DNA of 64,000 bases, from the NCBI RefSeq assembly GCF_041296385.1, contig NW_027184065.1:124001-188000 (forward strand), in the 5' to 3' direction. Numbering within the stretch: position 1 is the stretch's first letter; every line of letters starts with the position of its first letter. The position numbers and the translations under genes were made by a program. Below, in pieces: positions 22,526-33,380 of this stretch. The notes beneath the pieces were generated by a model. It made no database searches. It was not told the origin of the DNA and worked only from the letters and a program-made list of their open reading frames with translations. The DNA comes from Aphelocoma coerulescens. Its lineage: Eukaryota > Chordata > Aves > Passeriformes > Corvidae.

Positions 22526-23281
22526 GCTTAGCTGTCAGGGGGTACAACTTCCCTCCATTGGCGACCTCCTTTTCCCTCTGATTCAGCTACCTTGTGGTAG
22601 GTGCGATGGTGCTGAAGAAGGGTGGCGGCTTGGCACAGTTGCTGTCATAGGTGGTGCGAGAGCTCCACGCAAGGAGCTTTGAGTGGCATGTGTGAGGGTA
22701 GGAGGGTACGGCACCCATAGCTGAAGGCAAAAAAGGTCAGGGCATGTCATCAGCCGCAGTCGTGCTAAGTTGTTCATCTTTGCAAACTGCTTGCCGAGTT
22801 GTTCCTTTCTTAGGTAATGGGGGCTTGTATCAACCAGAACTGCAAATGGTCAGTATTTGCAGAGAAGGTTACTTGGACTGTTGTTGAAGTGAGTGTAGCA
22901 GTTTCTATGGCATTCTGCAAAAAAAGTGACAGGTCTCCCTGTGTTCCCCAGTTCTTAACAAAGATGAAGTTAACAAACCCCTGAAAAGAGGTTTTGCAAA
23001 ACTTCAGGGATATTTTCCTACTAGTACTGTAGAGACAACCATAGTCACCTTGTCTTTCCAAAAGTGAAGGTTCCCTATTTTTGTCCAAGAGCATCAAGTG
23101 CTTTTGATCAGCGTTTGTGTGCATGCATTAGCCTCGTTCTTGCTCTTCCTTGGAGAACTTTTACAATACTCACATGATCTGTGTAGGCTGCAGACTGCAG
23201 TGGTGAACTTCAAGGCTTCCAGCAGAAGGGAGATGCTATCCACATTTTGGATTCTCCTTAGCCTGAACCTTCAACGTCCAA
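22526..23281. other. Outer arm segment (P1 right), possible small exon
   Basis: This is the arm continuation beyond the ERV-A target site; its inverted partner is 28,838-29,546. A pyrimidine tract with AG at 22,812-22,813 precedes an ATG at 22,817. That starts a 24-codon open stretch ending exactly at a consensus donor (GT at 22,889-22,890). An exon of 75 bp spliced from the CpG-island donor is conceivable. The predicted peptide matches nothing I recognise, so this is speculative. A 104-codon frame on the minus strand (22,810-23,124) is also open. Confidence 0.35.
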
Positions 23282-25011
23282 GGCTTCACTTTTCAAGCAG
23301 TTGGAAGAGCTCCAAATTAAGACATGAACAGGTCTTAATTGACCTTGCCACCGCCTCAGTTAGTCAAGTAATGCTGTGCATTGGATTTGACTAGTGCAAC
23401 ATGTGCTTAAAATATGTAGAGTAACTCCTCGATTATCCTCTCAGAAGGGTTGGAATGGAGAACAAGGAGTTCCCAAGACAAATATTTGGTGTACGAGGAG
23501 TAGAATTTAGGAGTTGATTGCAGAGCACTGCATGCACAAATGTCTAAGGAGAATCCATCTTTTGATGTCCCATCTATGCTTGTTCTCATTTGAAATCCTG
23601 CACATTCTGCAGGCTGGTTTTGTTAGGCTTGGGGCTGGGGAAGGAGTGATGGTGGGGGAGGAGTGGGTGTTGGTTTTGGGTTATTTTTTTGTTTCCAGAA
23701 TAGTGTACACAGAACTTGTGCCCAAAACCAGCAGTAGGAAACAATGCAGGTATAAAAGAAGGTCACAGAAATGTCAGATAATACGAATCTGAAAGCGCTT
23801 CAGTATTTTACTCAGGAGTTTCACTCTAACAAGGTGATTTTCCTTCACAGAAATGTAGTGGCAGGCTTATGCCATGCTAGAAGTGATGACCTTTCTCTGC
23901 CCCAAATTGAGCAGCAAAAGGTTTTGGCTCTTAATTTGAACCCCTGAGCCAGCTGTGTTTCAGGCTGCAGAAGCTGCAGCTGTTGTGGCAGACGCGGGGT
24001 GCAGCCCTGCCTGCCAGTTCCGAGCTGGCCTGCGCTGGTGGCAGCCGTCAGCGCCCGGGGTCCCCTGTGCCACCCATGCCAGGGCTCTGCCTGCCTGCCT
24101 CGCAGCCCTGGTAGCCTCAGGGAAACATCGCACTACTCCATCTGCTTTAAAAACAAACAAGCAAACAAAAAGCTCCCTGTAAATATATGTAGAAGTCTTG
24201 AAACTAATTCTCAGCGCTTGCTCGGAGTTTGTTGATGGAGCAAATGGATTTTGGATAAACTGCTATTGCTAGTACTACTTAGGTTCCTAAACTTCAGAAG
24301 GGAGGCTATGGTGGTCACGTACCCCTGAGGAATGTTGGGAACAGTAAGACAGCTCAGTCATTTCAAGGTGGCCAGAAAATGGGTGTGGCAGTGGAGTGGA
24401 CACTCTGTGAGTAGGTAGCCTTAAGTCATGTAACGACATGCACTTCAGTGGGAATTTTGCATCAACACCAAGAGATTGTGTCATGATGTGTTGCGTAACA
24501 ACAAATTGGGCCAAAATTCTGCTGATTTTGACCAAGGTGGATGGGCCACCTTCACTTAAGCTGGCAAAGGGACATAAGTCAATGATGTTTGAAAAACAGC
24601 CATGAAACATAGCCCCTTTAGTTTGTTGCTCTGTTGCAAGTCTGCAAAGCTCTGTTGACAGGTCATTGGAAGTAGCTGTTGGAATCTAAGTGCAGTTGGA
24701 CGCTTTGTCAGTCAGCATCAGCAGGAGGCTTAACGGTTTAGGTTGAGAGGTGGTGCATGGTTTTTTTTCAGAGGAATGGCCCAGTGAAGAGCAGTGTTCA
24801 CTGCCATGACTACCGTTGTAGCCTTCAAGAGCAATGGTTCATTCAGAGAGAACTTCCTTGGTTCTGCTGGTTTGGTTTCGCAGCTGGAGCAAAGGTACAG
24901 CACTGGAAGCAATTCCTAGGGCAGAAGCGGGAGATATCCGAAGCTCTGGACTTCGTTGCCTAAGTGAGCGTAGTCTAATTGGAAGAGTGGTGAGCATCAG
25001 TGATATCAGAT

Positions 25012-25043
25012 TTTTTACAAGTTCTTAATTGAACTTGTAAAAA
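25012..25043. repeat. Perfect 13-bp inverted repeat (hairpin)
   Basis: TTTTTACAAGTTC at 25,012-25,024 is perfectly complementary to GAACTTGTAAAAA at 25,031-25,043 with the 6-base loop TTAATT. It is a strong cruciform or RNA stem candidate with no neighbouring gene. Confidence 0.85.
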
Positions 25044-25144
25044 CAAGAAAGAAGGAGAGTGATGAAGATGAAATCCTTTCCTCTTCAATCTGCCTATGCA
25101 ACAACTTCAGCTGTAGTTGTAATGTGTATTCACCTATTTTGAAT

Positions 25145-25607
25145 TGCCCAAAACCAGGCCTAGAGATGCTTCAGAGTCAGAGAAGCGGGTATTTGCTTTA
25201 TTCGGCGCTGGGTGCATGGGGGATCACTCCTCCTAACACACACACACAGAGCACTCCATACAGTCCAGCATTATGTGTAAAATTTATGAACATTCATCAC
25301 AATTCTTGGGATAGGAGTGGTTCTAGAAATTACTTCTCGGAAGTCATTAATATCATTAGCATACGTGCCATGCATGCGCTGTGTACGCTGATGGGCGCAC
25401 TGAGGAAGGCTCCTCTTCTTCCTCGAGGGTCTTTCTGATGAAGATCAGTAGTCTTTGTCACAATGCACTTTTTACCTTTCTTTCTGGAGCATGCGCAGTT
25501 CTTCGGTGGCTGATGCAGCGATCTCTGTGCCGGTTTTCAAAAGATCCTGTTCCTCTTATCTTGACAAGATTAAGGCGAATCCTGCTGCTTAGGTTTTGTG
25601 ATTAACA
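25145..25607 (-). repeat. ERVL-like solo LTR (minus strand)
   Basis: Read on the minus strand it begins TGTTAATC near 25,607. It contains CATGCACCCAGCGCCGAATA, placing the poly(A) signal AATAAA at 25,197-25,202, and ends GGGCA near 25,145. The TG...CA ends, the length (about 460 bp) and the CGCCGAATAAA block, which I recall from avian ERVL-type LTRs, support the call. No clear target duplication or internal region is present. Confidence 0.45.
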
Positions 25608-26960
25608 TTTGCTGTCTCTTAGTAGTTCACTCGTGTTTACATGAGTTAACTATGGATCAACCCCCTTCTCAATTTTAGCACTGAAAGGATATTAGAGTCA
25701 TTTAAAGAGATGTCTCCTATGGAGTACTATAAAACTGCCATAATGGTAAGACGTTTTCATACAGTAGTTTTAGCACAGAAGTAATATATGTACAATCTTG
25801 GATGTTTCATCCTGCTGGCTCAGGAGCCAGTATTGAGCTTTTCTCCTTTAAATCCAGTCTTAGAGCTCTGCAAGGATCACTGCAGCATGACGTTGTGACA
25901 AGGGGATGCTGATTCATGCATAAACCTTTGACGCTTTCCTTCTATCTTCAAGCAGCTTTGAAAACCAGTGATTATCTGGCATGTTGCGACTTGAGAGTCA
26001 TGGTAAAGGTTTCACCAAACACTTTGTAATATCAGGCTACAGCTTTCATTCCTAAGGAAAGAGCATTGAGCAGATTGCTGGCAAAATGCTGAAAGAATGA
26101 GCCAAAACCAAAATCCTTTAATGGGAAAGATGGAAAAAATTTAGATGTGTTTATTTGAACTAAAAATAATGTGGACCAAGCCTAAATGTATTTCACACTA
26201 AATTCTTAGAACTGATTTTAAGGGAAGAAGTGAGAAAGATGAATTCCCAAGCGGAATTTTCAGCAGCATAATATTGAGCATTTATTAGTAGAACAAAGGC
26301 ATATCACAGTGCAGGAGCACTTAGCAATATTGCTAGAGGCGTGGCTCCATTCATTTTACTGTGAACTTTAGTACTTCTTTAAACATAGTCCTTAAGCCCA
26401 GAAAGTCATTTACACTTCACTCAACTTTCCCCCCTCCGTCTCTGCCCCCTTGCGCCAGCACACGCCAGCACACTGCCACCTCGGTCCTCTGAGTAGCTCC
26501 AGAATTGAAGGCAGGCACCCCCCTCCGGTGCCTCCTCAGTCTCCAACCTAATTTGTAGTTGATGGGTTCTTTGGGAGGTGTGAGTTTTGATGAGATAACA
26601 GACTTCCTGGGATGCATGCGGTTTATCTTCTTTGTTTCTTGAAGATGTCTTGGTTTCCACCTCTGTAATTTCTCAACTGAAAGGACATTTATTATCATGT
26701 GTTTCTTCCTACGTTTCCCAACATGTTACCACTCATTCGAAGTTACAATTTACTCTAGTCTTGTTTTTACTTACCTATATTTTACCTTAACACTATTTCT
26801 ACATAGTACATTCTCACTTCTAAATGTTAAAGTGATAGATGCGAAAGACAAAATTTATCGTTCACTCATTTATCACAGGAGGAATGTGTTAGCTGCTTGT
26901 GTTGCAGTTCACTTGTAATTGTGGTCTATTACCGCAGGCCTGGGCCCTAGGGTGTATCAC
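25608..26960. other. Spacer stretch without recognisable feature
   Basis: AT-rich sequence on both strands. A 93-codon minus frame (26,417-26,698) is open but basic and low in family-like features. I see no repeat, RNA gene or promoter signal. Confidence 0.5.
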
Positions 26961-27302
26961 TGTGTCCCGCAGCCATAGGGAGGAGGAGGAGAGAAGATCC
27001 AGCAGGCAGGAATTGTGCACCAAGATTTATTCATTTAATTATTTCACAAACTCTTTTACAGACTTTTTTCTTCATAGTCTAATTGGACAAAGGATCAGCC
27101 CCCCCCCTTGGGGTGATTGGCTAAAATCCTAAACCATCCATTGTCAAAATATTTTTCTACTAGACCATAAACCAGACTTTTCAAGGTTGCAGGTGGCTTG
27201 GTTGTTTACATACTCTGCTACCTCTTCTGTGAGAGAGAAAAGTCTCTCACAGACTTAGAAAATAGCAAGAAAATCCTCGCTAGCAGCATTTTGGTATCTA
27301 CA
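26961..27302 (-). repeat. LTR of the betaretrovirus-like remnant
   Basis: On the minus strand a polypurine tract (AACAAAAAGGGGGAAT) directly precedes TGTAGATACC at 27,302, the LTR start. A poly(A) signal AATAAA lies at 27,026-27,031 and the likely end GGGACA at about 26,963. The length is about 340 bp. Confidence 0.65.
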
Positions 27303-27431
27303 ATTCCCCCTTTTTGTTTGATAAGATAACAACTCCACTATTAATCCTAAATAGAAATTTACATCAGTTATTAATTCTAAATATGTCCTTAAGGCTTTAA
27401 CGATCTGACTCCATAACAAGAAATTTAAAGT

Positions 27432-27788
27432 TCAGTCTCTGCTTGTGGAAGGACCATCCCAGTCTCTGCTTGTAGAAGGACCATCTGCCTGATGGTCAAC
27501 ATCTTGGTCATCATCAGAAGAGTCTGATGGCTGATGATCTACATTCTGGTGGCCACTTGGATGGTTGGTGTTCTGGTCATCATTTGGAGGTTGCCTGTTC
27601 TGCCTCTGGTGCCGTAGGGCAGGGCGAACACATTTTGCAGCTAGCCACCGTACCCCAGTATCTGTAGAAACGCAAGCATAGCCACGACCCCAAACCATAA
27701 GTTCCCGCAGGCCTTCCCACTGGTTAGTGAGTAAATTCCACACCCAGACTTTTGCCCAGGGCAGTTGTCTCTTGCCTGCAGATTGCAA
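27432..27788 (-). pseudogene. pol: Integrase C-terminal fragment, betaretrovirus type
   Basis: The open stretch of 118 codons contains NQWEGLRELMVWGRGYACVS, the C-terminal DNA-binding region typical of beta- and alpharetroviral integrases. It continues into an Asp/His/Gln-rich tail (QNTNHPSGHQNVDHQ). The catalytic core is missing. The tail ends with two near-identical copies of the GPSTSRDWD motif. Confidence 0.75.
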
Positions 27789-27789
27789 T

Positions 27790-28019
27790 GAGAGAAAGTG
27801 ATTCAGAAGAACAGGATTCTTTGAATTTTGTGGTACCGTAAGGTGATTAATTGTATACGAGCTTTTGCTAGTCGGCTTCAGTAACCAAATTCAAAGGTTC
27901 CTGTGAGAATCGTTGAAAAGCCATGATAACAGCCCTTAATTCAACTAACTAAGCAGAGTCTGACTCGGATTGGTGTGTTAATCAACCACTGCAAAGGCAG
28001 TGTAGGATACTGTGCACCT
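27790..28019 (-). pseudogene. pol: RNase H fragment, betaretrovirus type
   Basis: The minus-strand piece LVELRAVIMAFQRFS lies at about 27,905-27,955, a signature of the RNase H domain in beta-type Pol. It is broken by stops and is joined directly to protease upstream and the integrase end downstream, which shows two internal deletions. Confidence 0.6.
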
Positions 28020-28473
28020 TTGCGCACAGTGACCCCTGCTAAAAATTTGTCCCGATCCGTATGCCCCAGGCTGCCAACACATCCCGTCCCCAAAGGTTAA
28101 GGGAAGTGGTAGTAACATAAGGCCTAATTGTAGCTGTGTGCCCCTCTGAGTCCTTCACCGTCACAGGCCGTTCGCTTCAATAGCTCTGTGTGGTTCATCC
28201 TCATCCTGTGATGGCCGATCCCACTGGGGGTAAAGGCCATGAGGGAGGCCACGCAGAGAAGGAGATGATAGTTACATCAGCACCAGTATCAATCAAACCT
28301 TGAAGCTGAGTCCAGGGCGGACGGGCGTTCGGCAGGATCAGGGTACACGTCATCTGTGGCCTTTGGTCAGAGATGTCTGCAGTCCAGAAGGCCTGCAGAA
28401 GTCCTGTAGATCCACTGCTGTTATCTTTGTGAGTTTGTTGTTCTATCCTGGGGACACAAGACTTAAAAGGCAC
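28020..28473 (-). pseudogene. pro: Retroviral protease fragment, betaretrovirus type
   Basis: The open part 28,201-28,473 contains LIDTGADVTIIS (catalytic Asp at about 28,293-28,295) after the lead-in GSTGLLQAFW. Past a frame break, GHTATIRPYVTT and LNLWGRDVLAAWG follow, the conserved C-terminal protease region of beta-type elements. Confidence 0.75.
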
Positions 28474-28500
28474 TAATTTAGCAAGGCAGGTCTTTTCAGG

Positions 28501-28837
28501 AATAGTTACAGGGGGTTTTCAAATTCCCTATAAAACTGAGGACAAGGCTCCGAGGAGCGGATTCCCATCAATCCGACCTCATCCTCATCCTATCGCATTA
28601 AACCTGTTAGAAGCCAGACCTGAACAGCCCCTCTCTTCCTTTGTCTCTGAGCTAACGTGAGCCGACATCAACGGCTCCTGCCGTGTTTCCCTCTGCAAAG
28701 AAGCCAGCTAGCTAGCCCAGCAAGCTCTTTTCCTGATCCCGAAGTCGCTTCAGCGACGCGTGGAGGTAACGCAGCTGGACTGTCTCTGACCAGGGGCACG
28801 CCAGAGTCAGTGCCTCGAGCACCAAACGCTGCGTTAT
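28501..28837 (+). other. LTR-like fragment of uncertain origin
   Basis: A TATA box (TATAAAAC at about 28,530) is followed about 60 bp later by ATTAAA and a CpG-containing stretch, as in the U3-R part of an LTR on the plus strand. No partner copy or termini were found. It ends where the P2 left arm begins. Confidence 0.3.
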
Positions 28838-29546
28838 TGGACATTGAAGGTTCAGGCTAAGGAGAATCCAAAACGTGGACAGCATCTCCCTTCTGCTGGA
28901 AGCCTTGAAGTTCACCACTGCAGTCTGCAGCCTACACAGATCATGTGAGTATTGTAAAAGTTCTCCAAGGAAGAGCAAGAACGAGGCTAATGCATGCACA
29001 CAAACGCTGATCAAAAGCACTTGATGCTCTTGGACAAAAATAGGGAACCTTCACTTTTGGAAAGACAAGGTGACTATGGTTGTCTCTACAGTACTAGTAG
29101 GAAAATATCCCTGAAGTTTTGCAAAACCTCTTTTCAGGGGTTTGTTAACTTCATCTTTGTTAAGAACTGGGGAACACAGGGAGACCTGTCACTTTTTTTG
29201 CAGAATGCCATAGAAACTGCTACACTCACTTCAACAACAGTCCAAGTAACCTTCTCTGCAAATACTGACCATTTGCAGTTCTGGTTGATACAAGCCCCCA
29301 TTACCTAAGAAAGGAACAACTCGGCAAGCAGTTTGCATAGATGAACAACTTAGCACGACTGCGGCTGATGACATGCCCTGACCTTTTTTGCCTTCAGCTA
29401 TGGGTGCCGTACCCTCCTACCCTCACACATGCCACTCAAAGATCCACCTGTGACAGCAACTGTGCCAAGCCGCCACCCTTCTTCAGCACCATCGCACCTA
29501 CCACAAGGTAGCTGAATCAGAGGGAAAAGGAGGTCGCCAATGGAGG
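28838..29546. other. Outer arm segment (P2 left)
   Basis: Inverted partner of 22,560-23,281 and 63,169-63,890. It lacks about 21 bp near 29,443 that both right arms carry (the GCGAGAGCTCCACGCAAGGA region). ERV-A separates this segment from the adjacent CpG island, so any outward transcript from the island would be interrupted here. Confidence 0.7.
29543..29546. other. Target-site duplication, left (GAGG)
   Basis: The four bases GAGG before the 5' LTR pair with GAGA at 39,644-39,647 after the 3' LTR. The empty site in the right arms (reverse strand at about 22,552-22,560) contains GAGG once. Four-base duplications are typical of gammaretroviruses. One base has since changed in the right flank. 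Confidence 0.85.
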
Positions 29547-30203
29547 TGTTATAAACATATATTATATTGGCTTCTCGCAAAGTATAAAGTAGATATTATA
29601 TAATGTTAGAAATGCTTTTTGCTGTGTGGATGTAGTTTTCTCTCTTTTTAGCAAGAATGTTAACAAGTGTGAGCACGTAAGATAACCTCCAAACGAACAG
29701 AGGATGAGGCCCGAAAAGCTGCTAATCAACACTTTGTCTAGGGAGCAAAAGGGCCCAAAGGCTACTCCGCCCGGAGAACAGGCGGCCAGGAGAGTCCAAG
29801 AGCCGTTATCACCACTCTGCCCGGAGAGACGAAGAGGCCCAAAGCTGCAATCAGCCCTGTCTGTCTGGAGAATTAAGAAATCCACCCTACCATCGACTCT
29901 TGCCTAGCGGGCCCAACCCCAAGAATCAAGAGAAATAAAACCACAAGGCAGAAGACTACGCATGCTCTAAAAAGGCGGAACCAAGGAGTGGCCATGCAGA
30001 ACAGCTCCAGGAAAAGTTTTAATATGAATAAAGAACAGACAGTAAAAATGGTATAAAAAAGACTCACCTCTGGCATCAGGTGTGCTCTTGGCAGAGCACC
30101 AAGGCACCCGGCCATTACCCCGTTGCTTTATTTGATGTGTCTCTTATTGTCTTTATATTAAACCCTTTAAATTCTCACAGGAGAGTGAACCTCGTTTTTC
30201 ACA
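29547..30203 (+). repeat. ERV-A 5' LTR
   Basis: It runs from TGTTATAAAC to TTTTTCACA, 657 bp. A TATA-type box (TATAAAAAAG) is at about 30,051, and an ATTAAA poly(A) signal lies about 100 bp later. Compared with the 3' LTR it has clustered changes around 29,796-29,805 and 30,107-30,116. Confidence 0.92.
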
Positions 30204-30205
30204 AT

Positions 30206-30224
30206 TAAGGGCTCGTCCCGGAGC
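30206..30224 (+). other. Degenerate primer-binding site, tRNA-Pro-like
   Basis: GGGCTCGTCCCGGAG follows the LTR after a few bases. It resembles the complement of the tRNA-Pro 3' end used by many gammaretroviruses, but with changes at its first bases and one inserted C. Assignment to tRNA-Pro is likely, not certain. Confidence 0.6.
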
Positions 30225-31115
30225 TACACCTCGCCTCTGAAAAGCGTGGGAGGATTCAAGAAGCAAGGGTAAGGCGCCTCCCGCCCAAGTTGGCAGGACC
30301 TTTGCTTAGCATCCTCTGGCGTGATTTGGTGGCAGCAGGGCAACACCCGGAGGACAAGAAAGACACAAAAATAAAGCAAATGAAAGAGAGCGCTCTCGAC
30401 AAAAATCCCACAGACACTGGAAAAGAAACAGGACTGGGAAGTATTGTCCAAAGAAAAAGGGGGTGGTTACGGGAGATGAGCGTGTGTGAATGAGACGTGG
30501 GCTGGTTGCCCCCAGATCTGCGAAGCGAGTGTGGCAGTCTCTGAGTGCTGCCGTTCCGTCTTGTTCACGAGAACAGCGGCCAGCGAGGAGACAAAGCGAG
30601 AGATAAGCGGAGTGAAAGAATCTCCGGGGGTGACTGGGACGGGGTCCCAGAGAAGGGGTTGCAAAGTGGGAGCTACCCCCCCATATGCTGGGTTGAGGAA
30701 AACTCCAAGAGCACCCAGGGCCTAAAAGTACCCCAAGAGAGGTTGGGGTTTGGATGCTAGCAATGCTGGGTTGAGGGAAATCCAAGAGCACCCAGAATCC
30801 TAAGGATTATATCATACCCATGGGTGGATACTAACAAGTGACTTGAAAGAGGTACCTTATTATTCTGTTGTGAGTAGGAATGAGTGAGTGAACAAATATT
30901 AAAAAAGAGTGAATGTGTGAATGAAAAACTGTGTAATTCGAAGTTAACTTTGTTTTTGGGGAAGGTGGGCTCTAATAAATTTTTTGGTGTTTTTTGTACT
31001 GTGAAAGGGTGGGTAGTATTTTACAGCAGTGAAGATTGGTGTTTTAAAGGAATGAATTAGTATTTCAAAGGGGGGGATAAATTGGTATTTTGAGTAATAG
31101 AGAACTCCTGGGAAA
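30225..31115 (+). other. ERV-A 5' leader
   Basis: About 0.9 kb lie between the primer-binding site and the gag start. It includes a duplicated phrase (TGCTGGGTTGAGG...CCAAGAGCACCCAG at about 30,687-30,720 and 30,764-30,795). It presumably held the packaging signal and the splice donor for env, neither of which I can place with confidence. Confidence 0.6.
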
Positions 31116-33002
31116 ATGGGACAACAACCTAGTAAATTAAGTTCAAATTATAAAAGGGTGCCAGAGGATATACCCCGAGACAGTCCCCTCGGGGTCAAAC
31201 TCGCAAACTGGGAAACTGATCCTTCTACAAAAGGAAAAGAGAAAGTAAAAATGATTCAATTCTGCATGAAAGAGTGGGTAAAAAAGGAAATCAGATCTGA
31301 TCATGTGTACTGGCCAAAATACGGGTCTGATGAGGCATGGATTTGCCAGGCTCTAAATGTATTTGTAAATTCAAAAGAGCCATCTCACCCTGAGGAGAGA
31401 GAATATGCTTCTTGCTGGACAGGAATTACAAAACCTCTGGGAACCAAAGTCTTCAAAATATCAGAAACCGCAGAGGAAAAGCAAACAGAAGAGAAAAAAG
31501 GCTGAGACCCTTTAGAAGTATTGCCTCCGCCGCCAGCACCAGAAGCTGCCCTCCTCCCCCTGGCTCCGGGGCTTCCCCCGCCAGCCCCCCCTCCGCCCGC
31601 ACCGGGGGCCTTTCCCCCGGCAGCCCTCCCGCCCCAATGGAGCTGGGGGGGAGCCCTGCCCCCGCCCATGCCGGGGATCCCACCCTTCCCATATATCTCG
31701 GGAATCCCAGCACCCTCAATTGCATCAAGGGAAAGGTCACACGTCCCGGCTTCAGCCCCTACCTCTCCTGCCTTGAGAAACCCGGCTTTAGCCCCGGTGC
31801 CCGCCTCCTGTGCTCCGGAATATCTGGCTTCACTGCCATACCCCACCCCCACCCTCTGCACCACAGAATATTCAGCTTCAGCGCCAGACTTTGAATCTGC
31901 CCCTCCTCCCCAGGGGAGTTCGGTGCTTTCTTCCCAAATCAACCCTCTTCTTAACGAAGGAGCACCATACCAGAATACAGGAGGTGCCATTAAGGCTCCG
32001 AGGCAGCCCAACAAGCCCTCCATTGCTAAACAAACAGAGGGAAGCCGAGAAATTCATTTCTTTCCGTTAAGAGAAGTACCTACGGGAGGAGGGGGAAGCG
32101 GCTTTGTGAGTGCTCCTCTAACCTCTACAGAGGTTAGGAATTTCAAAAAAGAAATTAAAGGATTATTAGAAGACCCCATAGGTACAGCTGAAATGTTGGA
32201 CCAGTTCTTAGGTCCCAACATTTTCACTTGGGAAGAAATGCAATCAATAATGAAAATAATATTCTCCCAAGAAGAAAGAGAAATGATTAGAATTGCTGGA
32301 ATAAAAATTTGGGGAAAAGAAAACCAACAAGGTCCACCCGGGGATCAGAAAATGCCCATTACACCTCCTAACTGGAACCAAAATGATGAAGCTGGGAGGG
32401 GACATATGAATGATTATTGTAATTTGATAATCAAGGGAATAAAAGAGGGGGCACTCTGAGGACAAAATGTCAGAAAGGCCTTTGAGGGGCAGCAAGGGAA
32501 GGAAGAAACCCCGACTGAGTGGCTGGAGAGGCTCCGAAAGAATATGAAACAATATTCTGGGAGAGACCCGGAGTCCCTAGCAGGGCAAGCCCTGCTAAGA
32601 GTTCACTTTGTCACTCATGCCTGGCCAGATATTAGAAAAAAATTGGAAAAAATAGAAGATTGGTATGAGAAACCATTACAAGACCTAGTAAGGGAAGCTC
32701 AAAAGATATATATGTCCGGAGGGATGAAGAAAAAGCCAAAGTGGGAGCAAAGATCATGATAGCCACTATGCGAGAGAGTACCTTCCAAAAAAAATCTAAA
32801 GCCCTCAGGTAACACTCCTAAACATTCCAGATTCAGAAATGGTGGAAAAGAGAAAAATAAAACCTCAGCACAATCAAGATTCCAAGAACAACCCAGGGAT
32901 GCCTGTTTCTATTGCAAGGAAGAAGGGCATTATCAAAGAGAATGCCCCCACCTGAGGAGGGATCTGAAAAGATTTCAAGAGACACGCACAGAAGAAAAAT
33001 AG
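31116..33002 (+). pseudogene. gag: ERV-A gag (broken)
   Basis: Gag forms the virion core. The start MGQQPSK has the N-terminal glycine used for myristoylation in gammaretroviral Gag. The matrix part (31,116-31,505) ends at a TGA. It is followed in the same frame by a very proline-rich linker (about 31,521-31,900) and the capsid part, which is interrupted by TGA at 32,457-32,459. The major homology region (QG-KE-E then R seven residues on) is at about 32,490-32,535. Another stop is at 32,757-32,759, with a likely pair of frameshifts before the nucleocapsid. A single zinc knuckle CFYCKEEGHYQREC lies at 32,904-32,945. Gag ends at UAG 33,000-33,002. Confidence 0.85.
33000..33002 (+). promoter_or_regulatory. 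In-frame UAG between gag and pol
   Basis: The codon TAG separates Gag (after the zinc knuckle) from Pol without a change of frame and is followed by GGAAAT. In gammaretroviruses readthrough of such a UAG gives Gag-Pol. Here the arrangement is preserved although both genes are broken. Whether a downstream pseudoknot existed cannot be judged by eye. Confidence 0.75.
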
Positions 33003-33380
33003 GGAAATCATGGGCTCTATTTTTGGGGGGATAAATACCATCTGGAGCCTTTGATAACTTTAAAAGTAGGCCCCGAAGAGGAAGTATTGGAATTTATAGT
33101 TGACACTGGGGCAGAAAAGACTTGTGTGATGAATATTCCAAAAGGGAGTAATGATATGGTAAAAGTAACAGGAGCAAAGGGGGAAGGATTTAAGGTCTCT
33201 GTCGTTAAAGATGTGGTTATTGAAGGGGAAACAAAAATAGGGATAGGGGATGCTTTGTTAGCTCCTGAGGCTGGCAGCAATTTATTGGGAAGGGATTTAC
33301 AAATCCAACTGGGGATTGGAGTCATACCAGAAGAAGGGAAAATGACGGCCAAAGTGTTTAAACTTAGCCAAGAAGATGAA
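33003..33380 (+). pseudogene. pro: ERV-A protease
   Basis: Aspartic protease that cuts the polyproteins. The catalytic triad FIVDTGAEKT is present with DTG at 33,102-33,110, and LLGRDLQIQLG follows at about 33,283, the usual C-terminal element. This domain is intact in the frame that runs to 34,130. Confidence 0.85.

Larger units (their letters stand above)
13796..23281 (-). repeat. Palindrome P1, right arm
   Basis: This is the complete 9.49-kb arm. It is the reverse complement of the left arm and nearly identical to the P2 right arm at a constant offset of 40,609. It ends at about 23,281, where similarity to the inverted segment 28,838 onward stops. It contains no ERV-A insertion; the uninterrupted target site lies at about 22,545-22,565. 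Confidence 0.92.
26961..28500 (-). mobile_element. Betaretrovirus-like ERV remnant (minus strand)
   Basis: On the minus strand the order is protease (about 28,473-28,020), RNase H fragment, integrase C-terminus (27,788-27,432), polypurine tract and LTR (27,302-26,961). Reverse transcriptase, most of integrase and env are deleted, and no 5' LTR is seen. Only the 3' half of a heavily reduced element remains. It occurs once per array unit because it lies in the spacer. Confidence 0.75.
23282..28837. other. Single-copy spacer between palindromes
   Basis: A 5.56-kb segment not repeated in inverted form in the window. It recurs once per array unit: the last 110 bases of the window match 23,282-23,391. 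It contains a perfect hairpin, an ERVL-like LTR and a betaretrovirus-like remnant. The stretch 23,282-25,010 shows no recognisable gene; a GC-richer patch at about 23,960-24,130 and a possible exon at about 24,772-24,893 (pyrimidine tract plus AG before, AAG|GTACAG after) are the only hints. Confidence 0.75.

Noticed and set aside
22810..23124. 104-codon minus-strand frame in the outer arm segment
   Set aside because: It matches no family I know and has no promoter or splice context. Recurrence in three arms is due to duplication.
28501..28837. Second LTR of the betaretrovirus-like remnant
   Set aside because: It shares no sequence with the LTR at 26,961-27,302 and its TATA and poly(A) signals lie on the opposite strand.
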